DNA of 64,000 bases from positions 248,001-312,000 of the forward strand of contig LATX02000013.1 of NCBI GenBank assembly GCA_001466705.2. The letters are read 5' to 3'. Below are positions 48,194 to 59,844 of the stretch, piece by piece. The position numbers were made by a program, and so were the translations under genes. This DNA comes from Moniliophthora roreri (lineage: Eukaryota > Basidiomycota > Agaricomycetes > Agaricales > Marasmiaceae). Each line of letters opens with the position of its first letter. Position 1 is the first letter of the stretch. The notes under the pieces were generated by a model. It ran no database searches. It saw nothing but the letters and a program-made list of their open reading frames with translations, and was not told the origin of the DNA.

Positions 48194-49530
48194 ATGTCTC
48201 TCCCACCTATTTATATTTCTAGTGTTACTGTAGCAGCCATGATGGAACAAAATTCTATACATATTCTGCTGGCTCTACACACTGGAAAAGAAACTATTGA
48301 AAGTTTTGTGCTTCTAGACTCAGGAGCAGAAGGAAATTTTATTAGCTGAGTAACAGCAAGAAAGCTATGTCTTCTGCTTTTCAAACTCCAAAAAAGAGTT
48401 AAAGTTCTCAACATAGACAGAACTCTGAATGCTTCTGCTTATGTCACACATAGAGCTCATGTGACCTTCCAAATTGGAAATCAAAAGATAACCAAAGACC
48501 TCATGGTCTCAGGCCTTGGAGAAGAGAAGATTATCTCTGGATTACTATGGCTACAGTATTATAATCTGAAAGAGCAGTGAGATCAAAATCCCTCCAAAAA
48601 GAAAGATTAAAATCTGCTGTTTCCAAAGGGTACTTGACACAACAGAACTGGAAGTTTTAATTCAAGCCAAGACTTTGGTCTTGCAAACACTTGCACATGG
48701 TCAAGAGGAGAAGAAGTCCATTGAAGAATTAATTCTGAACTACCTCCATGATTACAAACAACAATTTTGAAAAACATGCTTCCAAAAGGTTCTCAAACCT
48801 CCATCCATATGACCATGCCATCAACCTCAAACCTGGATCGGACTCTCTTAACTGCAAAATATACCCCTTATCCCTAATGGAAAAACAACTCCAAGATAAA
48901 TTCCTTGTGGAAAATCTTCAAAAAGAGTACATTGGGCTATTGAAATCACCAATGGCTTCTCTGTTCTTCTTCATATTGAAAAAAAGAGAAAGGAGCCTTC
49001 CGACCTTGTCAGGACTATTGAGAATTGAACAAGAAAACTGTGAAAAATGCCTACCCATTACTACTAGTCTCTGATCTCATGGACAAACTTGTTGAAGCAA
49101 AAATTTTCACTAAACTGGATCTAAGAAATAGTTACAACAATATTTGGATTAAAGATGGAGATCAATGGAAGGCCACCTTCAAAACAAACAAGGGACTATT
49201 CAAACCAATAGTAATGTTCTTTGGTTTGACAAATTCTCCAGCTATGTTCCAATCCTTCATAAACAACATCTTTGCTGATTACCTTGATGAAGGATGGATT
49301 ATAATCTATATGGATGACATCCTAATATTCTCACTGGATGCTAAAACTCATCAAGAATGAACTAGGAAGGCTTGGAACAATTATAACAACATAACCTCTT
49401 TCTCAAACCTGAAAAGTGCAGATTTGATGTTACAGAGATAGACTTTTTAGGAATGATCATTTGACTAGGACAAATTGGTATAGACCCTGTCAAACTAGCA
49501 GGAATCAGAGACTGGCAATCTCCCTACTTA
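48194..49530 (+). pseudogene. gypsy-2 protease and reverse transcriptase relic, truncated
   Basis: Protease: LLDSGAEGNFIS (about 48310). Reverse transcriptase: [53 protein letters not shown] and the catalytic [11 protein letters not shown] (about 49300). The text ends near IRDWQSP (49515) and then jumps to third-ORF sequence, so RNase H, integrase and chromodomain are deleted. Frameshifts and stops are present. Confidence 0.8.
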
Positions 49531-49669
49531 TGAAACCAGTCTCCAACCATGTCCAACTCTGAGTCTGGTTCAGTCTAGACATCAAGGAGTTCTCAATCCC
49601 TTTCAGAGCTGATCTTGACTGAACCCCAACTTCAGATCCTGTCATTCCCACCCCCATTGATTACAATCT

Positions 49670-50247
49670 AGCATCCACATGGTGCACTCATGACTGGAGC
49701 CTCTGACTCCCCACCCCCAAACCCTCTGTTAAGCAAAAACCCTGAAGGAGAAGAGTCAGAAAATTCAAGAATGTCCAATTCATCTTCTCCAACAACTACA
49801 GTTTCCATGGCCCAGTTCCTAAATGTGGTCAATGCAACCAACTTGGTCACTACACTCAGGACTGTGGAGATTACCAGTGTATGGTATGTGGAATGTATGG
49901 TCCTCACCATTTCTCTGAGGATTGCCCATGACTTTAACAGAGTGAGTGAATTTTTATTGCAAGCTCTACCAGAAACCATTCAGCTCTTGATAGATCTGAG
50001 GATGATTACAGTGATGCCTCTACTCTCAGCAACATTACTAGAGAACCTCACTTCTGGTGAAGGAAGCCCAACCACACAGATGAGTAATGTCAATGTGGTC
50101 ACATTCACAAGAGTGGATGGAGGAGTCTTAACACTTATGCTGACCACCAGAGAGCCAATCACAGTTACCACACAGGACAGAGACACATGCACCTTCTTAC
50201 CAACTAACAATAACCCTGAAGAGTTCTTTTTGATGCTGAGACATTGA
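49670..50247 (+). pseudogene. gypsy-2 third-ORF relic with double zinc knuckle
   Basis: In one frame (about 49823-49930): CGQCNQLGHYTQDC (C-X2-C-X4-H-X4-C), then four residues, then CMVCGMYGPHHFSEDC (C-X2-C-X6-H-X4-C). Spacing is identical to the third ORF of gypsy-1. The long open frame at 49690-50247 is in another frame and is probably accidental. Confidence 0.65.
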
Positions 50248-50264
50248 ACTTAAAAAGAGGGTAA

Positions 50265-50659
50265 TGTTACACTTTTTCCTCAATTGTACTTTTTTCCTTA
50301 GATACCTATACTTTTTACTAGTCTCCTTTGACTCATGTATGCTTCTCTCTTACTCAGACTGCTGCAGCACAGTCAGTTATTGTTAGAATATCCAATGGCC
50401 TTTTAGACTCACTATTTCACTTATTCATTGTAGCTATATTTAGCTCTGAATACTTAGTCATAGTTAAAAGTCTATTTGTATTTAAACTCCTGATCAACCA
50501 TCAAGCATCTTCAGCTTGACCTAGTTGAAACTTTATCAACTATAGTCTTTTGTGCCTATCACTGTTCCTAAGTCATCTGTCCAAGTCTATTAACTTTGGA
50601 ATTTGTGAACGACTCTCAAACTTGAACTTAGTGATTATTGTAAAAGCCTTCATGTAACA
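50265..50659 (+). repeat. gypsy-2 3' LTR
   Basis: Same length and ends as the LTR at 36357-36751. The self-primer target is CAGCTTGACCT here. Confidence 0.85.
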
Positions 50660-51875
50660 TATGTAGGGTTTGACACATTACAAAGGTTATAACAGGTTGT
50701 GGGGGGTTATGGCACATTACAGAGGTCTTGACCAGTGGCAAAGGATATTACTTGTCAGTAGGCACATTGTATTACCAGTATCACATCAAGTTCTGAAGCA
50801 TATAAGCAAATAACTATTGATCTCTGACACTATGGACATGCAGGTAGTTAACTACAGTACTAGCTTGAGCCTGCAATATGCACAAGTTCACTTCCATCCT
50901 ATTACATATGTCTAATTAACTGCTAAACATACAGCAAGTCAGAAACATCAACATATAAGTAAGAATTGATAACTACTAACTGTTTCAAGGTATATATGCA
51001 CCTTCTATGCTTTCATGACTATTATAGGAAACCACTGGTACCTATAGCAAAGTTTACAGTTAGTTATATATCAGAATGAAAGAGATATCAAATTCACAAA
51101 CTGCATTTGTGCTCAGAGACTCATAACCTAACTCAACACTTGATAGCCTTGGTTATCAATCTTCTGGAAGAGGTAGTAATCTCATTGTAATAGAACACCA
51201 ACATCAGATGGACAGTAATAGTGGTAGGTATGGGATCTTCTGAAGGATTGTACTTTCAGGTTCTAAGGGTAGAGTTAGAGCAAAAGGTAAATATAAGCTA
51301 GTGGGAAGTTGCTGTTAGACTCTGCATGGTTTTGTTGAGTGACAAAATGTGTCTGAAGTAGAATATGAGATGTGCTGAAGACATGAAAATGTACTGGCCA
51401 TGTACTTTAACCCAAAATTAACCCTTCCAACTCTTTTGAATGGGGTCATTGTTCAGTATGTGCAGTTGAAGCCACCTAAGAAGCAGAATATATGTCAATC
51501 ATGTTAATCAACAGTATAATTTGAATCTCATACTAAAAAGATGTGTCTGACATGTCAACACACTATAATAAGCCAACAGAGGGGTGCAGAGGTAGATAAG
51601 AGGATGGGAGAGCATGTGAAAGAATGAGAGATAGGATGGAAGGAGAAATTATCAGCAAATTGAACACCTAATGATTATGGCAGAAAATGAGCGAAATAGA
51701 TGATCATGGCCAAAATACATTATTACCCATTTTGGCCTTGATAATGGCAGAAAACAGACTCTGCCTAGTGATCATGGAAGATCACAAGAGGAAATGGATG
51801 ATCACCCATTTTGCCTATGATTACTCATTTTCATGAAAGTCAGCCAGCCAGAGAAAATATATACTGCTACCTGAC

Positions 51876-51960
51876 AGAGTCAAACCTGTGACACCACAGT
51901 TGCTTTGTCATCTGACACAGAGCCACAGTCCACAACATAACCACTGTGCCAAACTGCCAT
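51876..51960 (-). repeat. tRNA-like sequence, possible SINE head
   Basis: On the minus strand TGGCACAGTGG (about 51941-51951) fits a pol III A box and GGTTTGACTCT (51876-51886) fits a B box, about 65 nt apart, as in a tRNA with a long variable arm. The text downstream on the minus strand (to about 51640) could be a SINE body. I could not fold a complete cloverleaf or name an anticodon. Confidence 0.3.
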
Positions 51961-52149
51961 ATAACATCTCACTGTATCCAATACAATATATTCCCTTGGC
52001 TCTACACCTATTCAGGGAAAACCTGCATTCCCTTGGCCTTGGCTAGTATTTTTATCAGTCAGAACATTAACTAATAAGTCCTCTCTACCATACAGACCCC
52101 TCTCTCTCTGTGTCTTAGAAGGTAGAAAAAAATTGAGTCTTATGATCTT

Positions 52150-52375
52150 CCATTTTCTTCTATTTTTGCCTATGATCAGTGACTGAAATCATTTCTGCTT
52201 ATTGTTGGCCATTTCTTTCCATGATTAGTGACCAAAATCATTTCTCTTGTTTTCTGCTATGCTCATCCATAATCAGTGACTGAAATCATTTTCACTCATT
52301 TTCTGCTATGCTCATCCATAATCAGTGACTGAAATTATTTTTTCTCATTATCTGCTATGCTCAACAATGGAAATC
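52150..52375. repeat. Tandem repeat, unit about 49 bp
   Basis: TCTGCTATGCTCATCC begins at 52253 and 52302, and a variant at 52351, so the period is 49. More diverged units lie upstream. Each holds AATCAGTGACTGAAATCATT. Part of the CACTA-like body. Confidence 0.6.
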
Positions 52376-53265
52376 ATTTTTATTTATGATACTCTATGAT
52401 ACAGACCAAAATAGATTATCATTCATGCTCAATAGCTGCATGATTTGCTGATGATAGTAATAGAAGAGAAGAAAGAAGTGTTGAAAGCAGAGAAAAGTTG
52501 GAGCAGCTCTTATGTGAAAAGTTTGAAGCATGCACAGACCAGTTTAGGGCAGGTCTAGGTTGAGAATTTTGAGATTATTGGTATTAGTGGGCATATGATC
52601 AGTATTAAGATGTTGAATTAATAGTGTCAAAGAGACCTGAAAGATAATGTGGCTCAAGTGCCAAGCACCAAGTCTGAGGAGTCAGCATCTTTGGTCTGAC
52701 ACTCTGAACTGTACAGCCATATTGCACCTTTGTGCTTGATGATGACAACAATAGCTGGCATCACACCAATTAAGCTGGAATCTACACTCAAGAGTAAATT
52801 TAAATATATTCCAAGTTTCCTATTCATATGTCTTATAGCTTACATGTCTCTTCGGATGTAGTCATTTCTTGGCCTAAGTTCTCACTTATTGTAATATATG
52901 CTACTTGTTGCAATCTTATGGAACATAATATAGACTATCAGAATAGTTGAGGGCAAATTCACCAAATTGCAGACATTATAACATGCATAATCTGTTATAA
53001 CCTCCTACAATGTTTTCAAGAGATTATGACCAGGCTATAACACTCTATCATGGTGACAGAAGGTTATGACTGGGTTATAATGGGGCTCTTTCTAACTTTT
53101 AACAGAGTAGTAATCTCTAATAGTGGAAACTCAAGATTATATTCTTAAGGTATAGTAACACTTAATTATATACATGGTTATACTCACATAAAACTTGTCT
53201 AGAACTAGTGGCAGGTGCCATATTCTCTACTAACCTGTCATAATTTTTCCTAGATTTTGCTAGTG

Positions 53266-53296
53266 CAATGACTTGGACAGTAGTTATTTAGTCTTA
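53266..53296 (+). repeat. Repeat R, copy 1, second block
   Basis: CAATGACTTGGAC and TAGTTATTTAGTCTTA match the second R copy (60405-60435, reversed). It lies between the CACTA-like right end and the Harbinger left end. Confidence 0.65.
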
Positions 53297-53449
53297 GAGC
53301 TTGTTCAGTAGCACTGTGTTGCAACCTGGACCTGGGTCTGGGTTCTTGTTCCATGATATTCACAAGACCCATACCTTGCCTGCACCTGGACATAATATAG
53401 ATTGTTACTAGATAGTCACACTTTGTCACACACTTATCTCTCAACCATC

Positions 53450-54869
53450 ATGGTGAATATGCTCTCTGCCTCTGCTGCTGCCTGCAAATCTGATGCACAA
53501 TGTAAATAGCATCACAAAAAGATCAAGCAGGACACCATTCTAGCTGCTGTCAGTGGTGCAGTGAGTTCCATACTGTATCTCATGCAGAGTGACTCACAAC
53601 CAGTATAGACTTCTATTCTTACTGGTGAAGCATGGCTGAATGAGCTTCTGAATGGCCATTCACAGCACTTTCAAGAGCAGCTTGGCATGACCAAGTATGT
53701 TTTCAGAAAGCTTCTTCAAGAACTACAGACACATTCTGGGCTAGAGGATAGAAAGCATATTACTGCAGCAGAGCAGCTTGCTATCTTTCTCTACCTTGGT
53801 TGTGCTGGTGCTTCAAATAGAGATCTGCAGGAGTGGTTTCAACACAATGGTGATACTATTTCAAAGTATTTTCTTTTATCAAGGCTACAACCCTATTCTA
53901 ATATTTAGTACTATAGATATATTCATCTTCTGCTTGAGAAGTGCTGTGGTAGCTTCTATCAGAAGTTTGTTTGCCCTCCTCTAGACCAGACACCATATGA
54001 GATCCACTCCAATCCAAAGCTCTATCCTTATTTCAAGGATACTCACTGCTCTGTTGATAGTTCTCAATTCAACTAATACTGCACTGCAGAGTCTGTTGCA
54101 TGCAGCCAAAACCAAAAGGGAGAGGTTACACAGAATGTTCTCTGTGCATGTGACTTTGACCTGAAGTTCACCTATGTGTGTAGTGGCTGGGAGGGGTCTG
54201 CATCAGATGGCATAGTGTATGAGAGTGCTCATAGTATAGACTTTGCCATTAAGCCAGAAACATATTACCTGGCAGATGCAGGCTTTCCACTGTGTCATGC
54301 CTTACTCACACCATATTGTGGAAAGTGGTATCATTTGAGAGAGTGGGCAAACACAGTAGAGGAATAGTATGTTATTGTAGTATCTTGATCACTTCTTCCT
54401 ATTTACCACCTCTGGCAGACCAAAGGACCATGAGGAACTCTTCAACCTTTGACATGCACAAGCACACAATGTTGTTGAATACATATTTGGAATCTTCAAG
54501 TGAAGGTTCAGCCTTATGGAAGCAGCACCAGAATACTCTCAGAAGACACAGGCCCAGCTTATTGCAGCTTTTTGTGCTATTCACAATTTTATTTGCATTT
54601 ACAATCCTCATGAAAAGAAGTTACCCACATATCAAGAGCCATCTGCATCACAGATAGTTGGTCATAACTGTCCCCATCGCCTTTCATGACAAGAGACAAT
54701 TGAATTTTTTCAGGCTCCACCTCCTACTATTCAGGCAGAGCATTTGGGAATGCATATCACAGAGTCGGAACAACATGCAGCTGTAGCAAAACATAATCAG
54801 ATTGCACAAGCAATGTGGGATGATTATGTAGCATATACTACAGAACATGGGTACTCAACTACTGTGTAG
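53450..54869 (+). pseudogene. Harbinger DDE transposase relic
   Basis: Cut-and-paste transposase of the DDE_Tnp_4 type. Pieces: KYVFRKLLQELQ (53690), ITAAEQLAIFLYLGCAGASN, HCSVDSSQF near 54050 (first catalytic Asp; VDGTH is usual), TQNVLCACDFDLKFTYV and SGWEGSASDGIVYESA (54125-54220), YYLADAGFPL (second Asp), then VVEYIFGIFK (Glu, about 54480). The C-terminal text reads QAMWDDYVAYT. At least four stops and two frame changes break it. Confidence 0.8.
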
Positions 54870-55009
54870 ATATGACCATCTATAGAAAAGAAGTAACACT
54901 ATTAATTTGCTAGTACAATATATGGACAAAGAGTATATAGACAAAAGTATTAATGAACAATTAAGCAAGTTGGCTCTAAAGAATGGCAGTACAACAATGT
55001 TTTGTAGAA

Positions 55010-56100
55010 ATAAAGGCAAATGTGTCCATTATACCTGTATCCTCACTGAAAAGGAAATAGATCTTGGTAAAGTCTTCATCTGAAAAATCATCATCTTCCT
55101 CAAGTAGCTTGACAGCCTATTTGCACCTTGAAGGAGTTGACTCAGCATTCATGCTAGTTGAAATTGCTCACAGAGCACTAGCAACATCACTAACTGCCTC
55201 AGGTCCACAAAGGTGATGGCCACAGTGGGGACCACTAGACATCTTTGAAGAGCCAGGCACATTTCTAGGTGTAGCAGTGGCAGGAAAAGAATCATCTGAA
55301 TCAGACTAGTAGAGTCAGTATTGATGCATAGATAGATAATAAAATGTACTCACTTCATTGTCACCATCTGCAGTTGGTGAATTATGAGTAGTAGATAGTA
55401 GTTGAGCACTAGCACCAGTCAGAGCTGTAGTAACTGGTGCAGCAGGTGGAGACTGAGCAGTATCTTCTGACACATGCTGTGACTCAGTAGCCACTGGAGG
55501 CTGGGGAGGCAAAGAAGAGTGATAGAGACCATCTCCTGTTGTCATAATACTCTTATTAATGTAAAGCATGTCATTATAATGGGGGTAACAGTGCTTATGC
55601 CAGTGACAAGCATTGTACTGGTTGCTCTGTCAAGGTATGAGAAACTAAAAGAGATTCCATTGATTAACACACCTTTAGCAGTGGTTCCCAGACATCTGGT
55701 GTGGCTGAGACCTGGTGGGTGACAGTACAGAAGGAAAATCTAGACTGTGTTAAGAGAGAGTAGACATTGGACCAATCCTTCTTAAGCTGTAATAGTATAT
55801 GTCAGTATGGGATTAAAATGGAAAAAGGCACACACACCTTTGAGGTCCAATAATCCTGGCACTTCTCTTCTGTCTTTGGTGGGTCAGACATACCAATATC
55901 TTGCTCTAGGTGCTCCTTCACAATCTTCCATACACCAGGCTTCCACCCACTCTGTGCTTGTCTCCCAGAATCCTTCTGGACATGTAGCTCATCTATCATC
56001 ACTGTATTCTCCTCTTCAGTCCATTTGCACTTGACTTTTGTAACAGGATTTGTGTTCAGATTGCTGGTGTCTTTATTGGTGGAGTTCTTCCTCCCTATAT
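55010..56100 (-). pseudogene. Harbinger Myb/SANT-like protein relic
   Basis: The second Harbinger protein binds the element ends and imports the transposase. On the minus strand KWTEEENTVMIDEL (about 56000-56030), then QSGWKPGVWKIVKEHL and KTEEKCQDYWTSK (55830-55930) match the Myb/SANT-like domain. A Pro/Ala/Thr-rich linker (about 55370-55530) and a charged C-terminal part follow. Interrupted by stops. Confidence 0.7.
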
Positions 56101-56366
56101 ATCAATATCTTCATAAATGAATGTTCTGGAAGTGAGAAATGAATGTAGTTTGGTCAGGAATGGTAATGCCAGCACTTATAATGAGAGGATGCAAGCTACA
56201 ATGCAGAAAATGGATGATATGACAAAAGAAGATAGTGCTGCCGAACAGACTTTTCTTACCTGTATGTGGCAGGTTACTCAGCACCCACACTCACACAGAC
56301 CAAAAGAGCTGTATGGCTGGATTTTGGCTGGGCCCAGGTTGCAACATGGTGCTGCCAAACAGGCCC

Positions 56367-56560
56367 TTAGGTTTTCCTTAGCAGCTTCTATGTCTTTTCA
56401 CTTTGAACCAAGCTAATACAAAAATGCATTAAAAGATTTAGAGTCTGGCATTAATGATAGTTTGTGGATTCTATGGAATGCAGTGACTTACTAGTATGTC
56501 TGCCATTTTAGTGAAAGGATTACCAGGGCTAATTTTCATATTCTTCTCTCTAGAACTGTC
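56367..56560 (+). repeat. Repeat R, copy 1, third block
   Basis: TTAGGTTTTCCTTAGCA and the following 150 nt match the inverse of 60351-60393 and then 59845-59984, the latter across the TA-flanked insertion of the second copy. Confidence 0.65.
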
Positions 56561-56800
56561 CTTAGCTCTGAATCTAGTGTTCATACTAGATCTTAGGTGC
56601 AGGACATTGATCTAGTTGTGCATTCCAAGTATCTGACTATCATATCTGTTGTATATAGAGTTTAGTCAGCACAAATTCATATAATGTACACAGAATAGCT
56701 AAAATACAAGTCTAATGTTAGTCAGATAGACAGATAATAGTTGATATATTACTTACTACTACTATAAAAATCAAAATATGTCTATGAAAGGCTCTAAGCA

Positions 56801-57209
56801 TGTTACAATGGCATTTTCTGCATTACTCATTCTTCATGACCTCTCTGGGCCATTTACCCATGCCTCTTACTAAAACATGCTTCTTTCTTACTCAGACTGC
56901 TGCAGCCTTATTCAGCCTGCTATGGCACAGTCAGTTATCTTTAGATCACTCAATAGCCTTTTAACTTCAGTAGTTAGCTTACTGATCAATAGCTATATTT
57001 AGCCAGAGTAGATATTATTAGATAGAAGGCTGATTGTATTTAAGCCTCATGATCTATAGTTAAGTTTCCTCAGCTTAACCTGGTTAATGGTTAATTCCAT
57101 TGCTTGTGCTAATGCAAATAAGCCTAGTAGACCTCTGAACCTCAGCAACCAGGCTGAGTGTACTCGAACTTGACCTTAGGCTGGTGTTGCTGCCCAAGCA
57201 ACTGTAACA
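56801..57209 (+). mobile_element. Solo LTR, intermediate between gypsy-1 and gypsy-2 types
   Basis: Begins TGTTAC, ends GTAACA, and is flanked by AAGCA (56796-56800 and 57210-57214). Its first half resembles the gypsy-2 LTR (CTCAGACTGCTG, GGCACAGTCAGTTAT). Its second half resembles the gypsy-1 LTR (CCTGGTTAAT, CCTCTGAAC). CAGCTTAACCTGG takes the place of the self-primer target. Confidence 0.8.
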
Positions 57210-57214
57210 AAGCA

Positions 57215-59844
57215 TGACTCTAGTCAACTTAAAGAAGCCTAATGACAACTGCCTGCACTGCATCATTTATCTGCTGTCTATTATCAGATTAGTCAGATGC
57301 CATTGAGGAGTCTATCTGCCATCTGAATCCAACCTCTCATTATAGCAGATCATCTGATTCACTAGAAGCTCTATCCATATCTTATATACTCACATATGTA
57401 GCTATTGTAATGTAAGCCTATGTAAAGAATAAATTAAAATGCTTTTTTGTTATAATATTGCTTCAATATGTCTATTTTAAATAGTGCTAATCAAGGTTGA
57501 AGTAAAAGGCAGTAGGATCTTACACAGAGAAAAAGATTTCATCTATAACAAGTATACTTAGAAGAAAGACTACATATATCTCAGGTTCTATTATAAACTG
57601 TTCACAGATGAGTACTTTTGGTAAGACTTAGAAACTCTCCACACACCTTGAAACTCTGACCACAGAACATGTGGTGTCCTCTGTATGTCTTCCTTCAATC
57701 CTCAAATGTTTATAATTTTGTCTAGAATACTTGCCTTAAAATGCACTAATAAGAAATTGCTATATAGTAAGGACTCAGAGCTGGAGAAAGAAGAATATAG
57801 AAACTCTCTATATGGAATGAGCCCAACCTATCTCAAGCTTGTTTACAAAGGTAGTTTCCACAAACTATACAAATATAGTATCTAGTGTAATTTTTTGCTA
57901 TTTTTTTTAAAGAAACTGGATCAGTGCAGACTGTATTCACATGGAGTAGCTGCTGGCTTTCTGTTTCTATAGATAGAGAAATGTTCTATGGTTCCTCAGC
58001 TAAGATTTGGCAGGTGCTGTGCTGCATCTCTTATTCCTGAACTATTATACTCTGATTCCATATTGTATACCCTTAAAATAAATGGATTTGTACCTCTTAT
58101 AATGTTCTCAGAATATAGAGTAGATTTGACATTAGATGGAAATGAGATGTAGAGTTATTTCTCAGATGACTCTAATGAAATAGTAGCTGCTTCTAGTATG
58201 GTTTTGACCTATTACTTATAGATCTTGGCATATTAAATGAAATTTAGAAGAAACAACAATAAATTGCTGCAGGTTGTATGATACAGTACATAAGCATGCA
58301 TAAAATAAAGACACTGGCTGTAGGAGCATTCTCTATCTATAGGAGCAAAAAGCCAGTGGCTACTGCCCAGCAAGGAAAGTACTAGACTACATACACACAT
58401 ATTGCTTGTGACCACCAGTATGTATCATTAGTCTACTTTTAAGACTATGCTGGAATGTCTGTTCAAGTAGATTGTGCATGATTGAATGTAAGTGAAGCTT
58501 TTTCCTCATTTTCTCTCTAAGTTTCCTTATCTTTCTTATTTTATCATTCATCTATTTATCTGATTACTTACTATATCCTGTACACTATAGCTACATTTTA
58601 TCAGAACATTCCATTTCACCTGAGCTTCCTTCTATATTATTCTTCTTAGTTCTATCAGTTGTTCTTATCAAGATGTACTTATTATATTGATACTGGACTC
58701 ATGTAACCTAGTTCTATATCTTAACTTGTGCTAGACAAGTACTTTTATATATATTTCAAGTAGTTATATTAACTTGATTAGGCATTGACTTTGTGTCTGC
58801 TGAGTTCAATATTACATCAACCTAGAGTCTATGTCATATCACTCTCTTTCTTATACTTTTCCTGACATGAGTGCAGAGGGTATTACCCACTGTAGTTAGA
58901 GTCATTGTAGCACTACAATAGCCACAGAGTAGATTGTCTAGTAAATTTTCTACTCTTAGGGCTTCATACTACTTTCTGAATATTTATTCAAGTAATATAT
59001 GCTTAATGACACCTTCATAGAAAAAACAGAGCAATATCTGATTGAATATTTGACAAAATCCATAGTTATAGAATTTGCCTGCAGCACTACAGTCTCAAAA
59101 TAGACTTTGATATTTTGAGCACAGTGTATAACTATTTATTTTCAAAGTGGACCTGGTGCAATATTGAGAGTAGAGAAGGTATATAGTACAGCAAATAGCA
59201 CATACAACACTGATATATAGATAATGCTACTGCAATAACCTAATAAAAAGCAATGATATGCATGAAGAATTTATACACATATATACATACATTGCTTTGC
59301 AATTGTCAGTGTGTCTGAATACATGAGACTGATGCAGCCTCTAGAATGTATCTCAACTTGACATGTTACTAATCAGCCACAAACTGTTAATAAGCCAATA
59401 GAAGTCAGCTGCAGGTCTTCTTCAGATATCATTAATAGATTTTTTCCTTTACACAAGTTGCAGCATTTACTAAGAGTCTCTGAGTCTATTTAAGTAACAT
59501 AGAATCATACCAAATAGAAGATATACTAGTATTTTATAGTGCTTTATTAAAATATTCATTAAGAATCTGCTGCTAACATGTGCCTATTCAAGCTATAATA
59601 TAATGTCAAGCAGTATGGTCAACCTGCAGTTTCCATTCCTTTTCTGTTATTAATATCTTCTACTGCACCAAGAAACTAAGTCATTAAAGGAACACCTGTT
59701 GTTGAAAAGGAAAAGAGAGTGCTACTATAGTTCTGAAACCTACAGTAGTATTAATAGAAAAATCTTGTTTCCTTTATTCATATAGAAAGACAGAACATTG
59801 AGAAGTTTTAGAGACAGAGATGACTGGTATGAAGGCATTATGAG
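57215..59844. other. AT-rich stretch without recognised features
   Basis: No protein motif, LTR or inverted-repeat end was recognised. CG is almost absent, so older elements may have decayed beyond recognition. Confidence 0.4.

Larger units (their letters stand above)
36357..50659 (+). mobile_element. Older Ty3/gypsy element (gypsy-2), internally deleted
   Basis: Two LTRs of 395 bp (36357-36751 and 50265-50659) begin TGTTAC and end TAACA. The 5-bp target repeat TATGT flanks the element (36352-36356 and 50660-50664). The younger gypsy-1 sits inside at 36831-45021. The remaining body keeps gag, protease and reverse transcriptase relics and a third ORF. RNase H, integrase and chromodomain are missing: the pol text jumps from IRDWQSP (about 49515) to third-ORF sequence. 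CG is nearly absent and stops are frequent. Confidence 0.85.
36098..53265. mobile_element. CACTA-like (En/Spm) DNA element, split by nested gypsy elements
   Basis: The left end is CATTAGCAAAACCTGGGAAA and the right end, read inward, is CACTAGCAAAATCTAGGAAA: 17 of 20 match and the three differences are C/T or G/A. The dinucleotide CA lies on each side (36096-36097 and 53266-53267). The copy of R at 60436 shows the uninterrupted site CTGCAATGAC. Without the gypsy insertion the element is about 2.86 kb (36098-36356 plus 50665-53265). It has no long open frame, so it is non-autonomous or fully decayed. GTTATAAC-like motifs recur near both the 50.7-kb and 53.0-kb parts, as subterminal repeats do. 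The superfamily call rests on the ends and the 2-bp target repeat. Confidence 0.6.
53297..56366. mobile_element. PIF/Harbinger element relic, 3.07 kb
   Basis: The right end read inward is GGGCCTGTTTGGCAGCACCA and the left end is GAGCTTGTTCAGTAGCACTG, both followed by TGTTGCAACCTGG. The target repeat TTA lies at 53294-53296 and 56367-56369. It carries both expected genes, a DDE transposase (+) and a Myb/SANT-like protein (-), tail to tail. CG is nearly absent and both genes are broken. It sits inside repeat R. Confidence 0.85.

Noticed and set aside
49690..50247. 185-codon Thr/Ser-rich protein in gypsy-2
   Set aside because: The matching double zinc knuckle is in a different frame of the same stretch, so this frame is accidental.
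50700..53260. A hidden CACTA transposase in the 2.6-kb part after gypsy-2
   Set aside because: Open frames are short and no transposase motif is visible in any frame.
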